Positions 1 to 9,383 of a stretch of DNA of 47,398 nt are shown piece after piece. The position numbers were made by a program, and so were the translations under genes. The DNA is from Sphingobacteriaceae bacterium (lineage in GTDB: Bacteria; Bacteroidota; Bacteroidia; UBA7662). Within the stretch, counting starts at the first letter, position 1; every line of letters starts with the position of its first letter. The notes below the pieces were generated by a model, which worked only from the letters and a program-made list of their open reading frames with translations, did not search any database and was not told the DNA's origin. The stretch spans positions 1 through 47,398 of the forward strand of contig PNNG01000021.1 of the NCBI GenBank assembly GCA_013824115.1. Direction: 5' to 3'.

Positions 1-24
1 TTTAATAGCTGGGAAGCGGGGCAA

Positions 25-1197
25 TTATTTGTTGTAAATAAACGAGCCGTAAGGAGTCTCCAACTGTACCTGACTTTGCTCAGCAGCCTCTACCCTGCCA
101 ATTACTTGCGCTTCAACGCCAAATGATTGGGCTATGGCAATGACTTCTGCTGCATGCGCTTGAGGCAAATACACCTCCATGCGGTGCCCCATATTAAATA
201 CCTGATACATTTCCTTGTACGAAGTACCCGAAGAAGCCTGTATCAACTCAAACAAAGGCGGCACCGGCAAAAGATGGTCTTTTATTACCCGCAACCCATC
301 AATAAAATGCAATACCTTGGTTTGCGCTCCACCCGAGCAATGCACCAGCCCGTGGATATGTGAACGCAACTCTTCGAGCACCAGCTTGAGAATGGGCGCA
401 TAGGTGCGTGTAGGCGAAAGTACCAACTTACCCGCATCCAAGGGAGTACCAGCAACAGCATCGGTCAATTGATGTTTGCCCACATATACTACCGCATCAT
501 CAATTCCGGCATCAAAGGTCTCGGGAAACTGTTGCCCTACCGATTTATGGAAAACATCGTGCCTGGCCGAGGTGAGTCCGTTTGAGCCCATGCCCCCATT
601 GTACGCCTGTTCGTAAGTGGCTTGTCCATAAGAGGCCAAACCCACAATCACATCCCCCGCTTGTATGCGATCGTTGCTAATCACATCGGTACGCTTCATG
701 CGGGCTGTCACCGTTGAGTCAACTACTACCGTGCGCACCAAATCACCCAAATCGGCCGTTTCACCGCCCCCAAAATGGATGTTGATGCCATAAGCTGCCA
801 TTTCTTCAATGAACTCCTGCGTACCCGAAATGATAGCCGAAATGACTTCACCAGGCACCAGGCGCTTGTTCCGCCCTATGGTCGACGACAATAGGAAATG
901 ATCGGTGGCCCCCACACACAGCATATCATCGATATTCATCACCACCGCATCGATGGCAATGCCCTTCCAAACGCTCAAATCGCCGGTTTGCTTCCAATAA
1001 GCATAAGCCAACGACGATTTGGTGCCAGCTCCATCGGCATGGATGATGTTGCACCAATCGGCATCACCCCCTAAAAAGTCGGGCAGAATTTTGCAAAACG
1101 CCTTCGGATAAAGGCCCTTGTCTAACTTACTAATGGCTTTGTGTACGTCTTCCTTAGCGGCCGAAACCCCGCGCTGCTGGTATTTTGATGCGTCCAT
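25..1197 (-). CDS. purM: Phosphoribosylformylglycinamidine cyclo-ligase (AIR synthase)
   Basis: This enzyme catalyses the ATP-dependent closure of FGAM to aminoimidazole ribonucleotide, the fifth step of de novo purine synthesis, in the cytoplasm. The 390-residue protein shows the AIRS pattern: an N-terminal DASKYQQRGVSAAKEDVHKA segment, HADGAGTKSSLAY, a DD-containing stretch near MNIDDMLCVGA, and FGGGETADLGDLV. The frame is open to a GTG at 1230, but that codon lies inside a terminator hairpin and adds residues foreign to the family. The ATG at 1197, just before DASKYQQRG, is therefore preferred. The protein is somewhat longer than enterobacterial PurM, as I recall is usual for Bacteroidota. 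It is transcribed alone, after the OmpA-protein terminator. No promoter box was recognised upstream. Confidence 0.93.
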   Translation of the reverse strand: MDASKYQQRGVSAAKEDVHKAISKLDKGLYPKAFCKILPDFLGGDADWCNIIHADGAGTKSSLAYAYWKQTGDLSVWKGIAIDAVVMNIDDMLCVGATDHFLLSSTIGRNKRLVPGEVISAIISGTQEFIEEMAAYGINIHFGGGETADLGDLVRTVVVDSTVTARMKRTDVISNDRIQAGDVIVGLASYGQATYEQAYNGGMGSNGLTSARHDVFHKSVGQQFPETFDAGIDDAVVYVGKHQLTDAVAGTPLDAGKLVLSPTRTYAPILKLVLEELRSHIHGLVHCSGGAQTKVLHFIDGLRVIKDHLLPVPPLFELIQASSGTSYKEMYQVFNMGHRMEVYLPQAHAAEVIAIAQSFGVEAQVIGRVEAAEQSQVQLETPYGSFIYNK

Positions 1198-1203
1198 GCG
1201 TTG

Positions 1204-1237
1204 ACAAAAAGAAAGGGCAAAGCTACTCACTTTGCCC
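1204..1237 (-). terminator. Rho-independent terminator after the OmpA-family gene
   Basis: Read on the minus strand, an 8-bp stem (GGGCAAAG/CTTTGCCC, arms 1230-1237 and 1215-1222) with a 7-base loop is followed by the U-rich run TTTCTTTTTG. It separates the OmpA-family gene from purM and shows that the longest purM frame, which begins inside the stem, is not the real start. Confidence 0.85.
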
Positions 1238-1257
1238 CTGTTTATCGGATTTGAATA

Positions 1258-3234
1258 TTACTCTTTATTCGGATCGGTGAATATCTGATCTTCTTCCTTC
1301 TCCTCATTACCCGTTACGCGACGGTATTTGATAATGCCCTTGAAGTCGGTAGAAACTACTTTAAAGGTAGTACGACGGTTGAGCTGGTGCTCCTCATCAG
1401 AACAATTCACCCCGTTCTTACAACGATTCAACAATTGCGATTCACCAAAACCTTTGGCCTGCAAGCGCACACTGTCAATGCCATTTTCGATGAGGTAATT
1501 CACCACCGATTGAGCGCGACGTTGCGACAAATCGAGGTTGTACTCATCAGAACCACGTGAGTCGGTGTGCGAGTTGATGGCAATCACCAGGTTCTCCGAC
1601 TTTTTCATCATGGCAATCAACACCTTCAAATTCTCTTTCGACGTGGGCGTTAATTTATCGCTGTTGAAATCATACAAGATGTCATTCAGGGTAACCTCTT
1701 CTATCGGCACGGCCTTCAGTGGGATATTGATTACAAAGTCTTTCGAAACGTCAAATCCTTTGGTGGTTAAGCTTGTGTCATCGCCAAAATACTCCTTGCG
1801 GGTAACTTCAATTTTGTAATCTACCCCTTCACGCAATTTGAAGGTATACATACCCCGGTTGTCGGTAATGGCTTCTATGTAGCTCTTGTCTTCTACAAAT
1901 ATCAACTTCACCTCGGCACCCGACAAAGCACGGCGTGTGCTATCGTCATACACCTGACCGCTTAAGTTGAACTGAAGCGGGGTGAGTACCCACTGCCAAA
2001 TATCGTCGCTACCACGGCCGCCGGGACGGTTGGTACTCAAAAAGCCTTTGTCCTTACGCGCATTGGCGATGAAAGCAAAATCATCAGCACCTGAGTTGAT
2101 GGGGAATTTCATATTCACTGGCTGCGACCATTCAGTACCAGAACCATCGCTGTAAAACACGTCTAAACCGCCCATACCAGGGTGTCCGTCTGACGCAAAA
2201 TACAGGGTATTATCGTCTTCGTGGATGTAAGGAAACATCTCGTCGAATTCGGTATTGATTTGTGGACCCAAATTGATGGGCTCATCCCAGCCGTCGCCAC
2301 GGCCTTTGTTCATGAACCAAATGTCTTTGCCCCCTTGTCCGCCGGGTGCATTGTCGGCCACGAAATACAATTTCTTCTGGTCTTTCGATAAACTGGGCTG
2401 ACCTACATTTACGGTATCTCCAAATAATTCAATCACTTCGGCCTTTGACCAACTATTGCCCGCTTTGCGCGACATGAATATTTTACATTCGCCTGTTTTG
2501 CTGCTGCAGCGCGTAAAGTACATGATGGTACCCGTTTTATTCACGGTGGCTGTGCCTTCATTAAAGCCGGTGTTTACATCACCTTGTAGCACCTGCAACT
2601 TGCCCCACTTGCCTCTGCGGTCTACCGTACTTTCGAAAAGGTCGGAAAAATCTTCCCCAATTCTGCCGTATAACTTTTTGCCGGTAGCTTCCTCCCGGGT
2701 AGAACTCAATATCACACCGTTGTTTTTGTAGAGTGCCAAAGCATAGTCCGATTGACGCGAGTTGAACACCTTCATATTATTCACCTCATAACGCGAAGGG
2801 GTATTCATCCATGTTTTGGCCAATTTACACGACTCAAGCAGCCATTTGGCACGGGTATCGGTAGGGTTTAAACCCAGGTAAGTATTATACTGCTCAATAG
2901 CATCATCGTATTTTTCCATACCACGTAAAACACCAGCATAATTCAGATACAACTCTGCCTCCTCATAACCAGCCTTGATGGCCCGTGCGTACCAACTCTC
3001 TGCCAGTTTGTTGTCGTTCATCAAACGATAACATTCTGCCACCTTGTAAGTAGCCAAAGCCTTTTTCTCTTTGCTCTTGATGGCTTTTTTGTAACTATCG
3101 ATGGCAAGGAAGTAATTCTGAACTTCAAAGGCTTTGTCACCACTAGACATTTGGGCCAAACTACGCGCAGGCGAAGCCAAAACAATTACTAATACCAAAC
3201 AGAAGAATAAGAGGCTTCTGGAAATTGACAACAT
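1258..3234 (-). CDS. TPR/PD40/OmpA-family outer membrane protein, PorE-like
   Basis: A 658-residue exported protein. The order is: signal peptide (about 1-27, ending in SLAQ), TPR-like helices (about 30-130), a PD40/WD40-like beta-propeller (about 160-415, with repeats such as LYFVADNAPGG and LYFASDGHPGM), a carboxypeptidase-regulatory-like beta domain (about 423-515) and a C-terminal OmpA peptidoglycan-binding domain (about 515-625, DFNSDKLTP...SHTDSRGS...RRAQSVVNYL). This is the architecture of PorE, the periplasmic type IX secretion component that ties the machine to peptidoglycan. Bacteroidota usually carry several such proteins, some linked to PorP/SprF, so the exact orthology is open. 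It stands alone between two terminators. Its own ATG and signal peptide agree. Confidence 0.85.
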   Translation of the reverse strand: MLSISRSLLFFCLVLVIVLASPARSLAQMSSGDKAFEVQNYFLAIDSYKKAIKSKEKKALATYKVAECYRLMNDNKLAESWYARAIKAGYEEAELYLNYAGVLRGMEKYDDAIEQYNTYLGLNPTDTRAKWLLESCKLAKTWMNTPSRYEVNNMKVFNSRQSDYALALYKNNGVILSSTREEATGKKLYGRIGEDFSDLFESTVDRRGKWGKLQVLQGDVNTGFNEGTATVNKTGTIMYFTRCSSKTGECKIFMSRKAGNSWSKAEVIELFGDTVNVGQPSLSKDQKKLYFVADNAPGGQGGKDIWFMNKGRGDGWDEPINLGPQINTEFDEMFPYIHEDDNTLYFASDGHPGMGGLDVFYSDGSGTEWSQPVNMKFPINSGADDFAFIANARKDKGFLSTNRPGGRGSDDIWQWVLTPLQFNLSGQVYDDSTRRALSGAEVKLIFVEDKSYIEAITDNRGMYTFKLREGVDYKIEVTRKEYFGDDTSLTTKGFDVSKDFVINIPLKAVPIEEVTLNDILYDFNSDKLTPTSKENLKVLIAMMKKSENLVIAINSHTDSRGSDEYNLDLSQRRAQSVVNYLIENGIDSVRLQAKGFGESQLLNRCKNGVNCSDEEHQLNRRTTFKVVSTDFKGIIKYRRVTGNEEKEEDQIFTDPNKE

Positions 3235-3311
3235 GCTAAAAGCGGTTAAAGATACCTACCAAAGAAAGTGATAAATATGCAAAATGACAAGATAAGTAGC
3301 GGTTTAAAATG

Positions 3312-3344
3312 CAAAAAGCCCGCTTTTAAATGAAAAGCGGGCTT
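3312..3344 (-). terminator. Rho-independent terminator after the skp operon
   Basis: A 12-bp perfect stem (AAGCCCGCTTTT/AAAAGCGGGCTT) with a 5-base loop is followed on the minus strand by TTTTT. It closes the nadK/porG/uppS/bamA/skp block and insulates the OmpA-family gene. Confidence 0.92.
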
Positions 3345-3360
3345 CGCGTATGGTTTAGTC

Positions 3361-3900
3361 TTACTTCTTGGGCGCAGGGGCTGGAGTCACACCGGTAAGA
3401 TTTAATTTCTTTTTAACCGCATCCATGATGTCGTCGGATTCTTGCTGATACAACATAGCGCCGGCACTAGAATCGAAAATGTAGCTGTACTTGCCATCCT
3501 TGGCTACTTCCTTGATGGCCTTTTCTGCCTTTTCAAAGATAGGACCATACAAATCTTCCTTCCGCTTGGCGATATCCTGTTGCGCACGCTGTTGGAAATT
3601 ATCGATGTTGGTTTGCAAATCTTGGATCTCCTTCGCACGGTATTCACGAATGGCTTCCGACCAGCTGGCTTGTTTCGACTGAAAATCGCCATACTTATTT
3701 TGTAACTCTCCGAGCATCAGCTGAAGCTGACCGTTGAGGCTTTCGGTGAAGCGCTTCAAGCTATCATCAGCCGATTTGGTTTCGGGCATCATTCCTACCA
3801 ATTCCGAAGAATTGATGTGTCCCAGTTTCACTTGAGCAAAAGCAGTACTGCTTATTACCATGGCTACCACTACGAGCGCCGCTTGTTTTAAAATTGACAT
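3361..3900 (-). CDS. Skp/OmpH-family periplasmic chaperone (second copy)
   Basis: A 179-residue protein with a Sec signal peptide (about 1-22, ending SSTAFAQ). It has a beta-strand start VKLGHINSSELVGMMPE, a long charged helical-hairpin region, and the return strand KYSYIFDSSAGAMLYQ, which is the Skp fold. Skp trimers hold unfolded outer-membrane proteins in the periplasm for delivery to BamA. The C-terminus ends in PAPAPKK. The gene is 9 bases downstream of a second Skp homologue and is the last gene of the block, directly before a strong terminator. Paired Skp genes after bamA are common in Bacteroidota. A division of labour between them cannot be read from the sequence. Confidence 0.9.
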   Translation of the reverse strand: MSILKQAALVVVAMVISSTAFAQVKLGHINSSELVGMMPETKSADDSLKRFTESLNGQLQLMLGELQNKYGDFQSKQASWSEAIREYRAKEIQDLQTNIDNFQQRAQQDIAKRKEDLYGPIFEKAEKAIKEVAKDGKYSYIFDSSAGAMLYQQESDDIMDAVKKKLNLTGVTPAPAPKK

Positions 3901-3909
3901 AACTTAAAA

Positions 3910-4458
3910 TTATTTTCTCTCTGGTTTTGGCTTTGTTGTTTTTTTGGCAACCCCCATGGTTTCTAACACCTCATCGCTTTTATCGAGTCGGCTGTTGGCG
4001 TACAGCATGGTGAATTCGCCTGAGCGGTCAAAAATAATGTCATATCCCTTATCTCGGGCATATTTTTGAACACCATCGTAAATCTTGTCTTGAATGGGCT
4101 TGATCAATTCCTTTTGCTTTTGAAAAAGCTCGCCTTCAAAACCGAAGCGCTTACGTTGCAAATCGTCGATTTCCTGTTCCTTTTTCCTGATTTCTGCCTC
4201 CCGCTCTTTTTTCATGGTTTCGGTTAACAGCACTTGCTCGGCCTTGAATGCCCGGTAAAGACGATCTACTTCTTTTCGCTTTTCAGCCAACTCTTTCGAC
4301 CACTTTTCGGCCAGTACATCCAATTCGTTTTGAGCAGCCTTGTATTCGGGCATCTCCGAAAGTATGTACTCACTGTCAATGTAAGCAAATCGTTGCGCCC
4401 AAGCAGGTGCCGCACCGAGCATGATAAAAAGCATGCCACAAATGAGCTTTCTCAACAT
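3910..4458 (-). CDS. skp: Skp/OmpH-family periplasmic chaperone (first copy)
   Basis: A 182-residue protein with a signal peptide (about 1-21, ending APAWAQ). RFAYIDSEYILSEMPEYKAAQ forms the first strand and helix, and a long coiled, very charged central part follows (EREAEIRKKEQEIDDLQRKR). The return strand is GYDIIFDRSGEFTMLYANSRLDKSDEVL. It is a typical Skp/OmpH holdase. It starts 5 bases after the bamA stop, so the outer-membrane assembly factor and its chaperone are co-transcribed. It is somewhat longer in the helical arm than the adjacent copy and ends in a basic tail (KKTTKPKPERK). Confidence 0.92.
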   Translation of the reverse strand: MLRKLICGMLFIMLGAAPAWAQRFAYIDSEYILSEMPEYKAAQNELDVLAEKWSKELAEKRKEVDRLYRAFKAEQVLLTETMKKEREAEIRKKEQEIDDLQRKRFGFEGELFQKQKELIKPIQDKIYDGVQKYARDKGYDIIFDRSGEFTMLYANSRLDKSDEVLETMGVAKKTTKPKPERK

Positions 4459-4463
4459 AGCGA

Positions 4464-6965
4464 CTAGAATTGCTGGCCTATTGAAATGTGAACGTTGCCA
4501 CGGTGAGCGCCGTCTCTGCCTGGAACCGGGTCGAAACCATAGCCCCAGTCTACACCCAGCAAACCAAACATGGGCAAAAATACCCGTACCCCTGCACCCG
4601 CCGAGCGGAAGTTGTTGAAAGGCTGGAAGTCGCGCACCTTGAAGAAGCTATTTCCCGCCTCCAAGAAACTGGTCACGAAAATGGTAGCGCTCGGATTGAG
4701 GGTAATGGGATAACGGAGTTCCATGGTATACTTCTGAAACGCAGTTGCGCCCACATTCGTCTGTCCGGTAATAGGGTCATTGGGCGTAAGTGAAAAATTT
4801 TGATACCCCCGCAAACCAATGAGTTCACGGTCATCGAGGTTAAAGCCCATGATGCCATCGCCACCAACAAAGAATCTACCGAAGGGCACATTCCCATAAT
4901 TGCGGTCATAATTGCCCAAAAAGCCATACTGTACCCGGGTGAGCAATACCAAATCGCCTACGAGTTTGAGGTAATACTGACTGTCGAAACGCCATTTGTG
5001 GTACTCAATCCAACGGTAACGCTGGTCGGCAGGAAGCTCATTGAACGACTGCCTACCAAGCAAGCTGTAGGGCGGCGTGAACTGCAGCGTCAACGTCACG
5101 CTCGATCCACTGCGCGGGTAAATGGGCTGATCAATGCTGTTGCGCGAAAGGGTTTCACGGAAGAAAAAGCTGTTCGACACCCCGTTTTGCAAATAGGCCG
5201 TGGCAATGCTGTTGTTGAGCACAAATTGCTGGTAGTTTACCGAGTGTACCAAAGTAAAGAAGTCATCAGGTACCGTTAAACGCTTGCCCAAACTCACACT
5301 TACACCATTGATGGTGGTCGACTGACGACGCGCGTCGGTGCGCGGTAGACCATTCGACTGAATAGAGGTATAAGCGCTTACCGTTAAGGCATTGGGCTTT
5401 TTGCCCCCCAACCAAGGCTCGGTGAACGACATATTGTACGATTGGAAAAAACGTCCGTTCGACTGAATACGAATACTAGCCCGTTGACCATCACCCGAAG
5501 GCACTGGCTTCCATGCCTCTTTGTCGAAAAATTTCCGTGCACTGAAATTATTAAGCACCAATCCCAATGAACCCACCACCTGACCTGCGCCCCAACCACC
5601 CGACAGCTCTACTTGGTCGTTCGAACGTTCAGCAACCTTGTACTCAATATCTACAGTGCCGTTGGCCGGATTGGGTGTGGGAGTTACGCCCAATTGCTCG
5701 GGATCGAAGTAGCCCAACTGAGCCAATTCGCGGGTGGTTCGCATGATATCGCTGCGGCTGAACTTTTGTCCCGGACGCGTACGCAATTCGCGAATTATCA
5801 CGTGATCGCTCGTTTTATCGTTGCCCACCACACTCACTTTGTTGATAATGGCCTGAGAGCCCTCGTAAATCCTGATTTCTAAATCAATAGAATCGCCTTC
5901 TACTTTTACTTCCACCGGCTGGATGTTAAAAAACAAATAGCCATTGTCCATATACAAGCTCGATATATCCCGTCCATTAGGATCGATTTGCAAGCGGGTA
6001 TTGAGCGTTTCACGGTTGTAGATGTCGCCACGCTCAATGCCCAGGATTTTGGAGAGCGATGAATCGGGATAAAGCGTATTTCCCACAAAATTGATGTCGC
6101 GGAAGTAATACCGATTGCCTTCAACGATCTTCATTTGGATCACAAAACGATTCTGTTCATTGCGAAAAAGGGTGTCGCGCATGATGCGTGCATCGCGAAA
6201 ACCTTCTGCCAAATATTTCGCCAGTATCTTTTCTTTGTCTTCCTCGTACTTCTCTTCCTGGAACTTGGCACCTCTGAAAACATTCCAAGCTTGGTACTCC
6301 TTGGTACCTTTCATCTGCTTTTTCAGCTTGCGTTCACTCAAGGCCTGGTTGCCCTCAAAGTTGATTTGCCCCACCTTCACCTTTTTTCCAGGCTTAATGG
6401 TGGTACGAATAATCACGCCATTGATCATATTGCTGTCTGACTGCTCTACCAATTCTATTGTAGCATCCCAAAAGCCCTTTTCGGCATAAAAATCTTTAAT
6501 GATGGCGGTCGCAGTTACTTTCAAGTTATCGGTAACAATCTTTCCCTTGTAGGGCTTCAACTTTTCACTTAAATCGTCTACTTGTCCCTTTTTGAGGTTT
6601 TTACTAAAAGCAAAGCGCGACAATCGGGGCTTTTCTTCCAAAGTATACAGCAAAAAAACAGTATTGCCTTCCACGCGCTCTACATCAATGCTCACATCTC
6701 CGAAAAGCCCCTGTTTCCATAAATTTTGAACAGCCTTGGAGAATTTTTCACTGGGCACTACCACTTTATCACCGATACGCAATCCCGACAACATGATTAA
6801 AACTTCCTTGTCTAAAAATTGTGTACCCTCCACCCGAATGCCGCCAATGGTGAATTCTTTGGGGTTTTTGTAATCAACCTCAAAACTATTGAGTGTCACT
6901 TGGGCCTGAGTGGCAAGCGTCGTCAAGCATAAAAAGAAAAAAAATAAGCTTCGAAAGAATGACAT
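4464..6965 (-). CDS. bamA: Outer membrane protein assembly factor BamA (Omp85)
   Basis: An 833-residue protein with a signal peptide (about 1-21), a series of periplasmic POTRA domains (about 35-445; repeats seen around GGIRVEGTQFLDKE, VGQINFEGNQALSE, FRDINFVGNTLYP and INKVSVVGNDKTS) and a C-terminal 16-strand barrel (about 450-833) ending in HISIGQQF, a beta-signal with terminal Phe. BamA inserts barrel proteins into the outer membrane. Its ATG overlaps the uppS stop by one base (TAATG), and two Skp genes follow, so it lies within an envelope-assembly operon. Length and arrangement are as expected for Bacteroidota. Confidence 0.96.
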   Translation of the reverse strand: MSFFRSLFFFFLCLTTLATQAQVTLNSFEVDYKNPKEFTIGGIRVEGTQFLDKEVLIMLSGLRIGDKVVVPSEKFSKAVQNLWKQGLFGDVSIDVERVEGNTVFLLYTLEEKPRLSRFAFSKNLKKGQVDDLSEKLKPYKGKIVTDNLKVTATAIIKDFYAEKGFWDATIELVEQSDSNMINGVIIRTTIKPGKKVKVGQINFEGNQALSERKLKKQMKGTKEYQAWNVFRGAKFQEEKYEEDKEKILAKYLAEGFRDARIMRDTLFRNEQNRFVIQMKIVEGNRYYFRDINFVGNTLYPDSSLSKILGIERGDIYNRETLNTRLQIDPNGRDISSLYMDNGYLFFNIQPVEVKVEGDSIDLEIRIYEGSQAIINKVSVVGNDKTSDHVIIRELRTRPGQKFSRSDIMRTTRELAQLGYFDPEQLGVTPTPNPANGTVDIEYKVAERSNDQVELSGGWGAGQVVGSLGLVLNNFSARKFFDKEAWKPVPSGDGQRASIRIQSNGRFFQSYNMSFTEPWLGGKKPNALTVSAYTSIQSNGLPRTDARRQSTTINGVSVSLGKRLTVPDDFFTLVHSVNYQQFVLNNSIATAYLQNGVSNSFFFRETLSRNSIDQPIYPRSGSSVTLTLQFTPPYSLLGRQSFNELPADQRYRWIEYHKWRFDSQYYLKLVGDLVLLTRVQYGFLGNYDRNYGNVPFGRFFVGGDGIMGFNLDDRELIGLRGYQNFSLTPNDPITGQTNVGATAFQKYTMELRYPITLNPSATIFVTSFLEAGNSFFKVRDFQPFNNFRSAGAGVRVFLPMFGLLGVDWGYGFDPVPGRDGAHRGNVHISIGQQF

Positions 6966-7711
6966 TAAATTGTTTTGATTTGATCGCTCGTCTTGCCAAA
7001 ACGTCGTTCACGCCCTTGATAGTCTAAGATGGCCTTGTATAAGTCATCTTTTTCAAAATCGGGCCAAAAAGTATCGGTAAAATAGAGTTCTGTATATGCC
7101 AATTGCCAAAGCAAAAAATTAGAAATGCGGCATTCACCGCTGGTTCGTATCAGCAATTCGGGATCAGGAATGTCGGCCGTAATGAGCTTTTGGCTGATCA
7201 AATCTTCGGTAATATCGCCTACTGCCAGCTTACCACTAAGCACATCTGCGGCTATCGATTGTACCGTTTGAACCAATTCCCACCGCGATGAATAGCTGAG
7301 TGCCAAGTTCAACTGCAATCGGTCGTTGTTTTTGGTTGTCTCTATGGTTTCATCCAGTTGTTGCCTGCACGAGGGGGGCAATTTGCTCAATTCGCCAAAA
7401 GCCACCAGCTTGATTTTATTCTTCATCAAGGTGTCGGTTTCGGCCTTGATTGTAGCTACCAGCAATTCCATCAAGGCGTTCACTTCCTCTAACGGACGCG
7501 CCCAGTTTTCGGTAGAAAAGGTATAGAGCGTGAGGTATTTTACCCCCAATTCTGCACATGCTTCGGTGGTGTTTCGAACCGCCCGAACGCCATTTTGATG
7601 GCCAAAAATGCGGTGCTGACCCTGACTATTGGCCCACCTGCCATTTCCATCCATGATGACAGCAATGTGCTGCGGAAGGCGTTCCGGATCGATGATATCA
7701 GCTAATGACAT
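6965..7711 (-). CDS. uppS: Undecaprenyl diphosphate synthase (isoprenyl transferase)
   Basis: This cis-prenyltransferase adds isopentenyl units to farnesyl diphosphate to make the C55 lipid carrier for peptidoglycan and surface glycans. The 248-residue protein shows HIAVIMDGNGRWA (catalytic Asp in the MDGNGRW motif), LTLYTFSTENWARP and the C-terminal signature DPELLIRTSGECRISNFLLWQ. The longer frame begins at a TTG at 7732. The ATG at 7711 is the family-like start. It lies 23 bases after the upstream PorG gene and overlaps bamA by one base. Confidence 0.96.
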   Translation of the reverse strand: MSLADIIDPERLPQHIAVIMDGNGRWANSQGQHRIFGHQNGVRAVRNTTEACAELGVKYLTLYTFSTENWARPLEEVNALMELLVATIKAETDTLMKNKIKLVAFGELSKLPPSCRQQLDETIETTKNNDRLQLNLALSYSSRWELVQTVQSIAADVLSGKLAVGDITEDLISQKLITADIPDPELLIRTSGECRISNFLLWQLAYTELYFTDTFWPDFEKDDLYKAILDYQGRERRFGKTSDQIKTI

Positions 7712-7734
7712 TGTGTTTTTGCGAATTGGCAAAA

Positions 7735-8559
7735 TTACCTAAATCGCGGACATCTGCCCGAATTTATTGTAAAAATGTAACTCACACCAGCAAACCAGTA
7801 TAAGTCGTTGAAGGTATTTACGCCTCTTTGGCTAAAAGGCTCACGTAAATTGAAACCCAATTCCCAAGATCGATCAGAAAGCAAAGACGATAACTGGCCT
7901 CTTTCTGCAAGTAATAAGTCGGCCCCCGGATAAGTCTGGCTTACATCATCGATGTAATCGGTAAAAGCATAACGTGCCCCCAATTCAAAGGTGAGACTGT
8001 GGAATTTGTAGAAAATCCAGCGGTAACCCAAACCAAAAGGAATGGCAAAGCTGGTGAGATTGTAAAAGGGCCGGCCAGGAAAAACATCTAAGCCTTGGCC
8101 TTCGGTACCCAAAGGCTGTAGCTCTACCAGCCTGCCGTTAATTACCGTGGTGGGATTAAAACGAAACCACGACAAACCCGCGAATATGAATGGGGTATGA
8201 AAGTACTTTCTATGGCCGGTGATATACCTCAAAAAGTTAAACTCCACCGTACCATATAATTCAGAGATATACGTATTGAAGTTCAAATTGCGGTTTACCT
8301 GCCAGAGCGAATTGCCGTTTTTGTCACTGGCCCCTACGTCGGTGGTCATATAGCCAATTCTACCTCCCCAATGCGGATTCAAATTGTACTTAAACCAAAA
8401 TCCTCCACCTGGCTTTACATTGGTAATACTCACAAAAGGCTGAATATCGCCCACATACCCTCCAACACCTCCCGAAATGCCAAAATCGTAAATCTGCGCT
8501 TGAACAGCAGCAGTACCCATAAATGCCGTGGCAATAAGTAATAGCAGCTTGCGCATCAT
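7735..8559 (-). CDS. porG: PorG/DUF6089-family type IX secretion outer membrane protein (copy adjacent to uppS)
   Basis: A 274-residue exported barrel-like protein: signal peptide (MMRKLLLLIATAFMGTAAVQA), then glycine/aromatic-rich beta strands such as FGISGGVGGYVGD, FWFKYNLNPHWGGRIGY, FNLTSFAIPFGLGYRW and LTFELGARYAFTDYIDD. DUF6089 proteins just upstream of uppS-bamA are named PorG, a T9SS outer-membrane-associated subunit. The ATG at 8559 overlaps the upstream paralogue's TGA (ATGATG), indicating translational coupling. The longer frame uses a TTG and is rejected. The second ATG at 8556 is also possible. The family is recognised with good confidence, but the secretion role is inferred from family knowledge. 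Confidence 0.8.
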   Translation of the reverse strand: MMRKLLLLIATAFMGTAAVQAQIYDFGISGGVGGYVGDIQPFVSITNVKPGGGFWFKYNLNPHWGGRIGYMTTDVGASDKNGNSLWQVNRNLNFNTYISELYGTVEFNFLRYITGHRKYFHTPFIFAGLSWFRFNPTTVINGRLVELQPLGTEGQGLDVFPGRPFYNLTSFAIPFGLGYRWIFYKFHSLTFELGARYAFTDYIDDVSQTYPGADLLLAERGQLSSLLSDRSWELGFNLREPFSQRGVNTFNDLYWFAGVSYIFTINSGRCPRFR

Positions 8560-9383
8560 TTCCAACGTGGACAAGTTTTACGATAAACCACATAACTCAA
8601 TGAGAAACCAAAATACATGAAGGAATCTCTTTCGCGGGGGGCACCTCTAAACGTGCCTGGGGCTGCAGGAGGAACGCCTGAGCCCAATTCTCGGCCCCTA
8701 TCAGCCAAAATAGCCGCCAAAGGCCCGCGATTGGCTCTCAAAATATCAGAATTCACGTAAAAACCACTTACATCGTCGAGGTGGTCGGTGTAAATGAAGC
8801 GGTAACCTGCCTCCAGACTCAATCTCCAGTAACGGTTTAACGCCCAACGCAAGCCTGCGCCAAAGGGTATGCCCAATTGCGTAAGTGCATATGGTGTACT
8901 TTCGGGATATTCGAGCAGGCCTTGCCCTTCGGTGCTCAATGGCTTCAAGTCGTACCACTCGCCCCTGTATTCGGCTTGTGGATTAAAGCGAAATAGATTC
9001 ACTCCTCCAAAAAGGTAGGGTGTCATTTTATAATCGTTGCGGCGATGGCCAATTTCTCTGAATCGGTACTCCATTACGCCTGTAAATTCAATGATGTTGC
9101 TCCTGAAGCTCAGGTTGCGGAGGGTGGTTACAAAATCAGGGCGATTGTCGGAACCAGCTACACGGGCCCAGTTCACGTCGCCACGCAAGCTCCACCATGG
9201 ATTTAAATGACGGCGCACATGCACCCCACCACCGTAACGGATATTATTGGCAAACGTAATGGAGTTATTGAGCTCACCAAAATAAGAGGTGGCGAAACCA
9301 TTGATACCGTATTCTAATTTCTGGGCAGAAGCTACCGATATGCCAAAACACACCAGCAACAAACCCATAACATGCTTGGCCAT
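8556..9383 (-). CDS. PorG/DUF6089-family protein, upstream paralogue
   Basis: A 275-residue protein with a signal peptide (about 1-20, ending SVASAQ). Its strand pattern parallels the next gene: LEYGINGFATSYFGELNNSITF, GVHVRRHLNPWWSLRGDVNW, YLFGGVNLFRFNPQAEY, LTQLGIPFGAGLRW, YRFIYTDHLDDVSGFYV, and a shared C-terminal CPR-containing tail (TCPRWK against RCPRFR). The two are clearly tandem paralogues and overlap by 4 bases. Most relatives I know have a single DUF6089 gene here, so this looks like a local duplication. There is 117 bp of non-coding sequence between its start and nadK, with no clear TAnnTTTG box. Confidence 0.78.
   Translation of the reverse strand: MAKHVMGLLLVCFGISVASAQKLEYGINGFATSYFGELNNSITFANNIRYGGGVHVRRHLNPWWSLRGDVNWARVAGSDNRPDFVTTLRNLSFRSNIIEFTGVMEYRFREIGHRRNDYKMTPYLFGGVNLFRFNPQAEYRGEWYDLKPLSTEGQGLLEYPESTPYALTQLGIPFGAGLRWALNRYWRLSLEAGYRFIYTDHLDDVSGFYVNSDILRANRGPLAAILADRGRELGSGVPPAAPGTFRGAPRERDSFMYFGFSLSYVVYRKTCPRWK

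Noticed and set aside
1198..1230. N-terminal extension of purM starting at GTG 1230
   Set aside because: It lies in a terminator hairpin of the upstream gene and adds residues not seen in AIR synthases; ATG 1197 fits the family.
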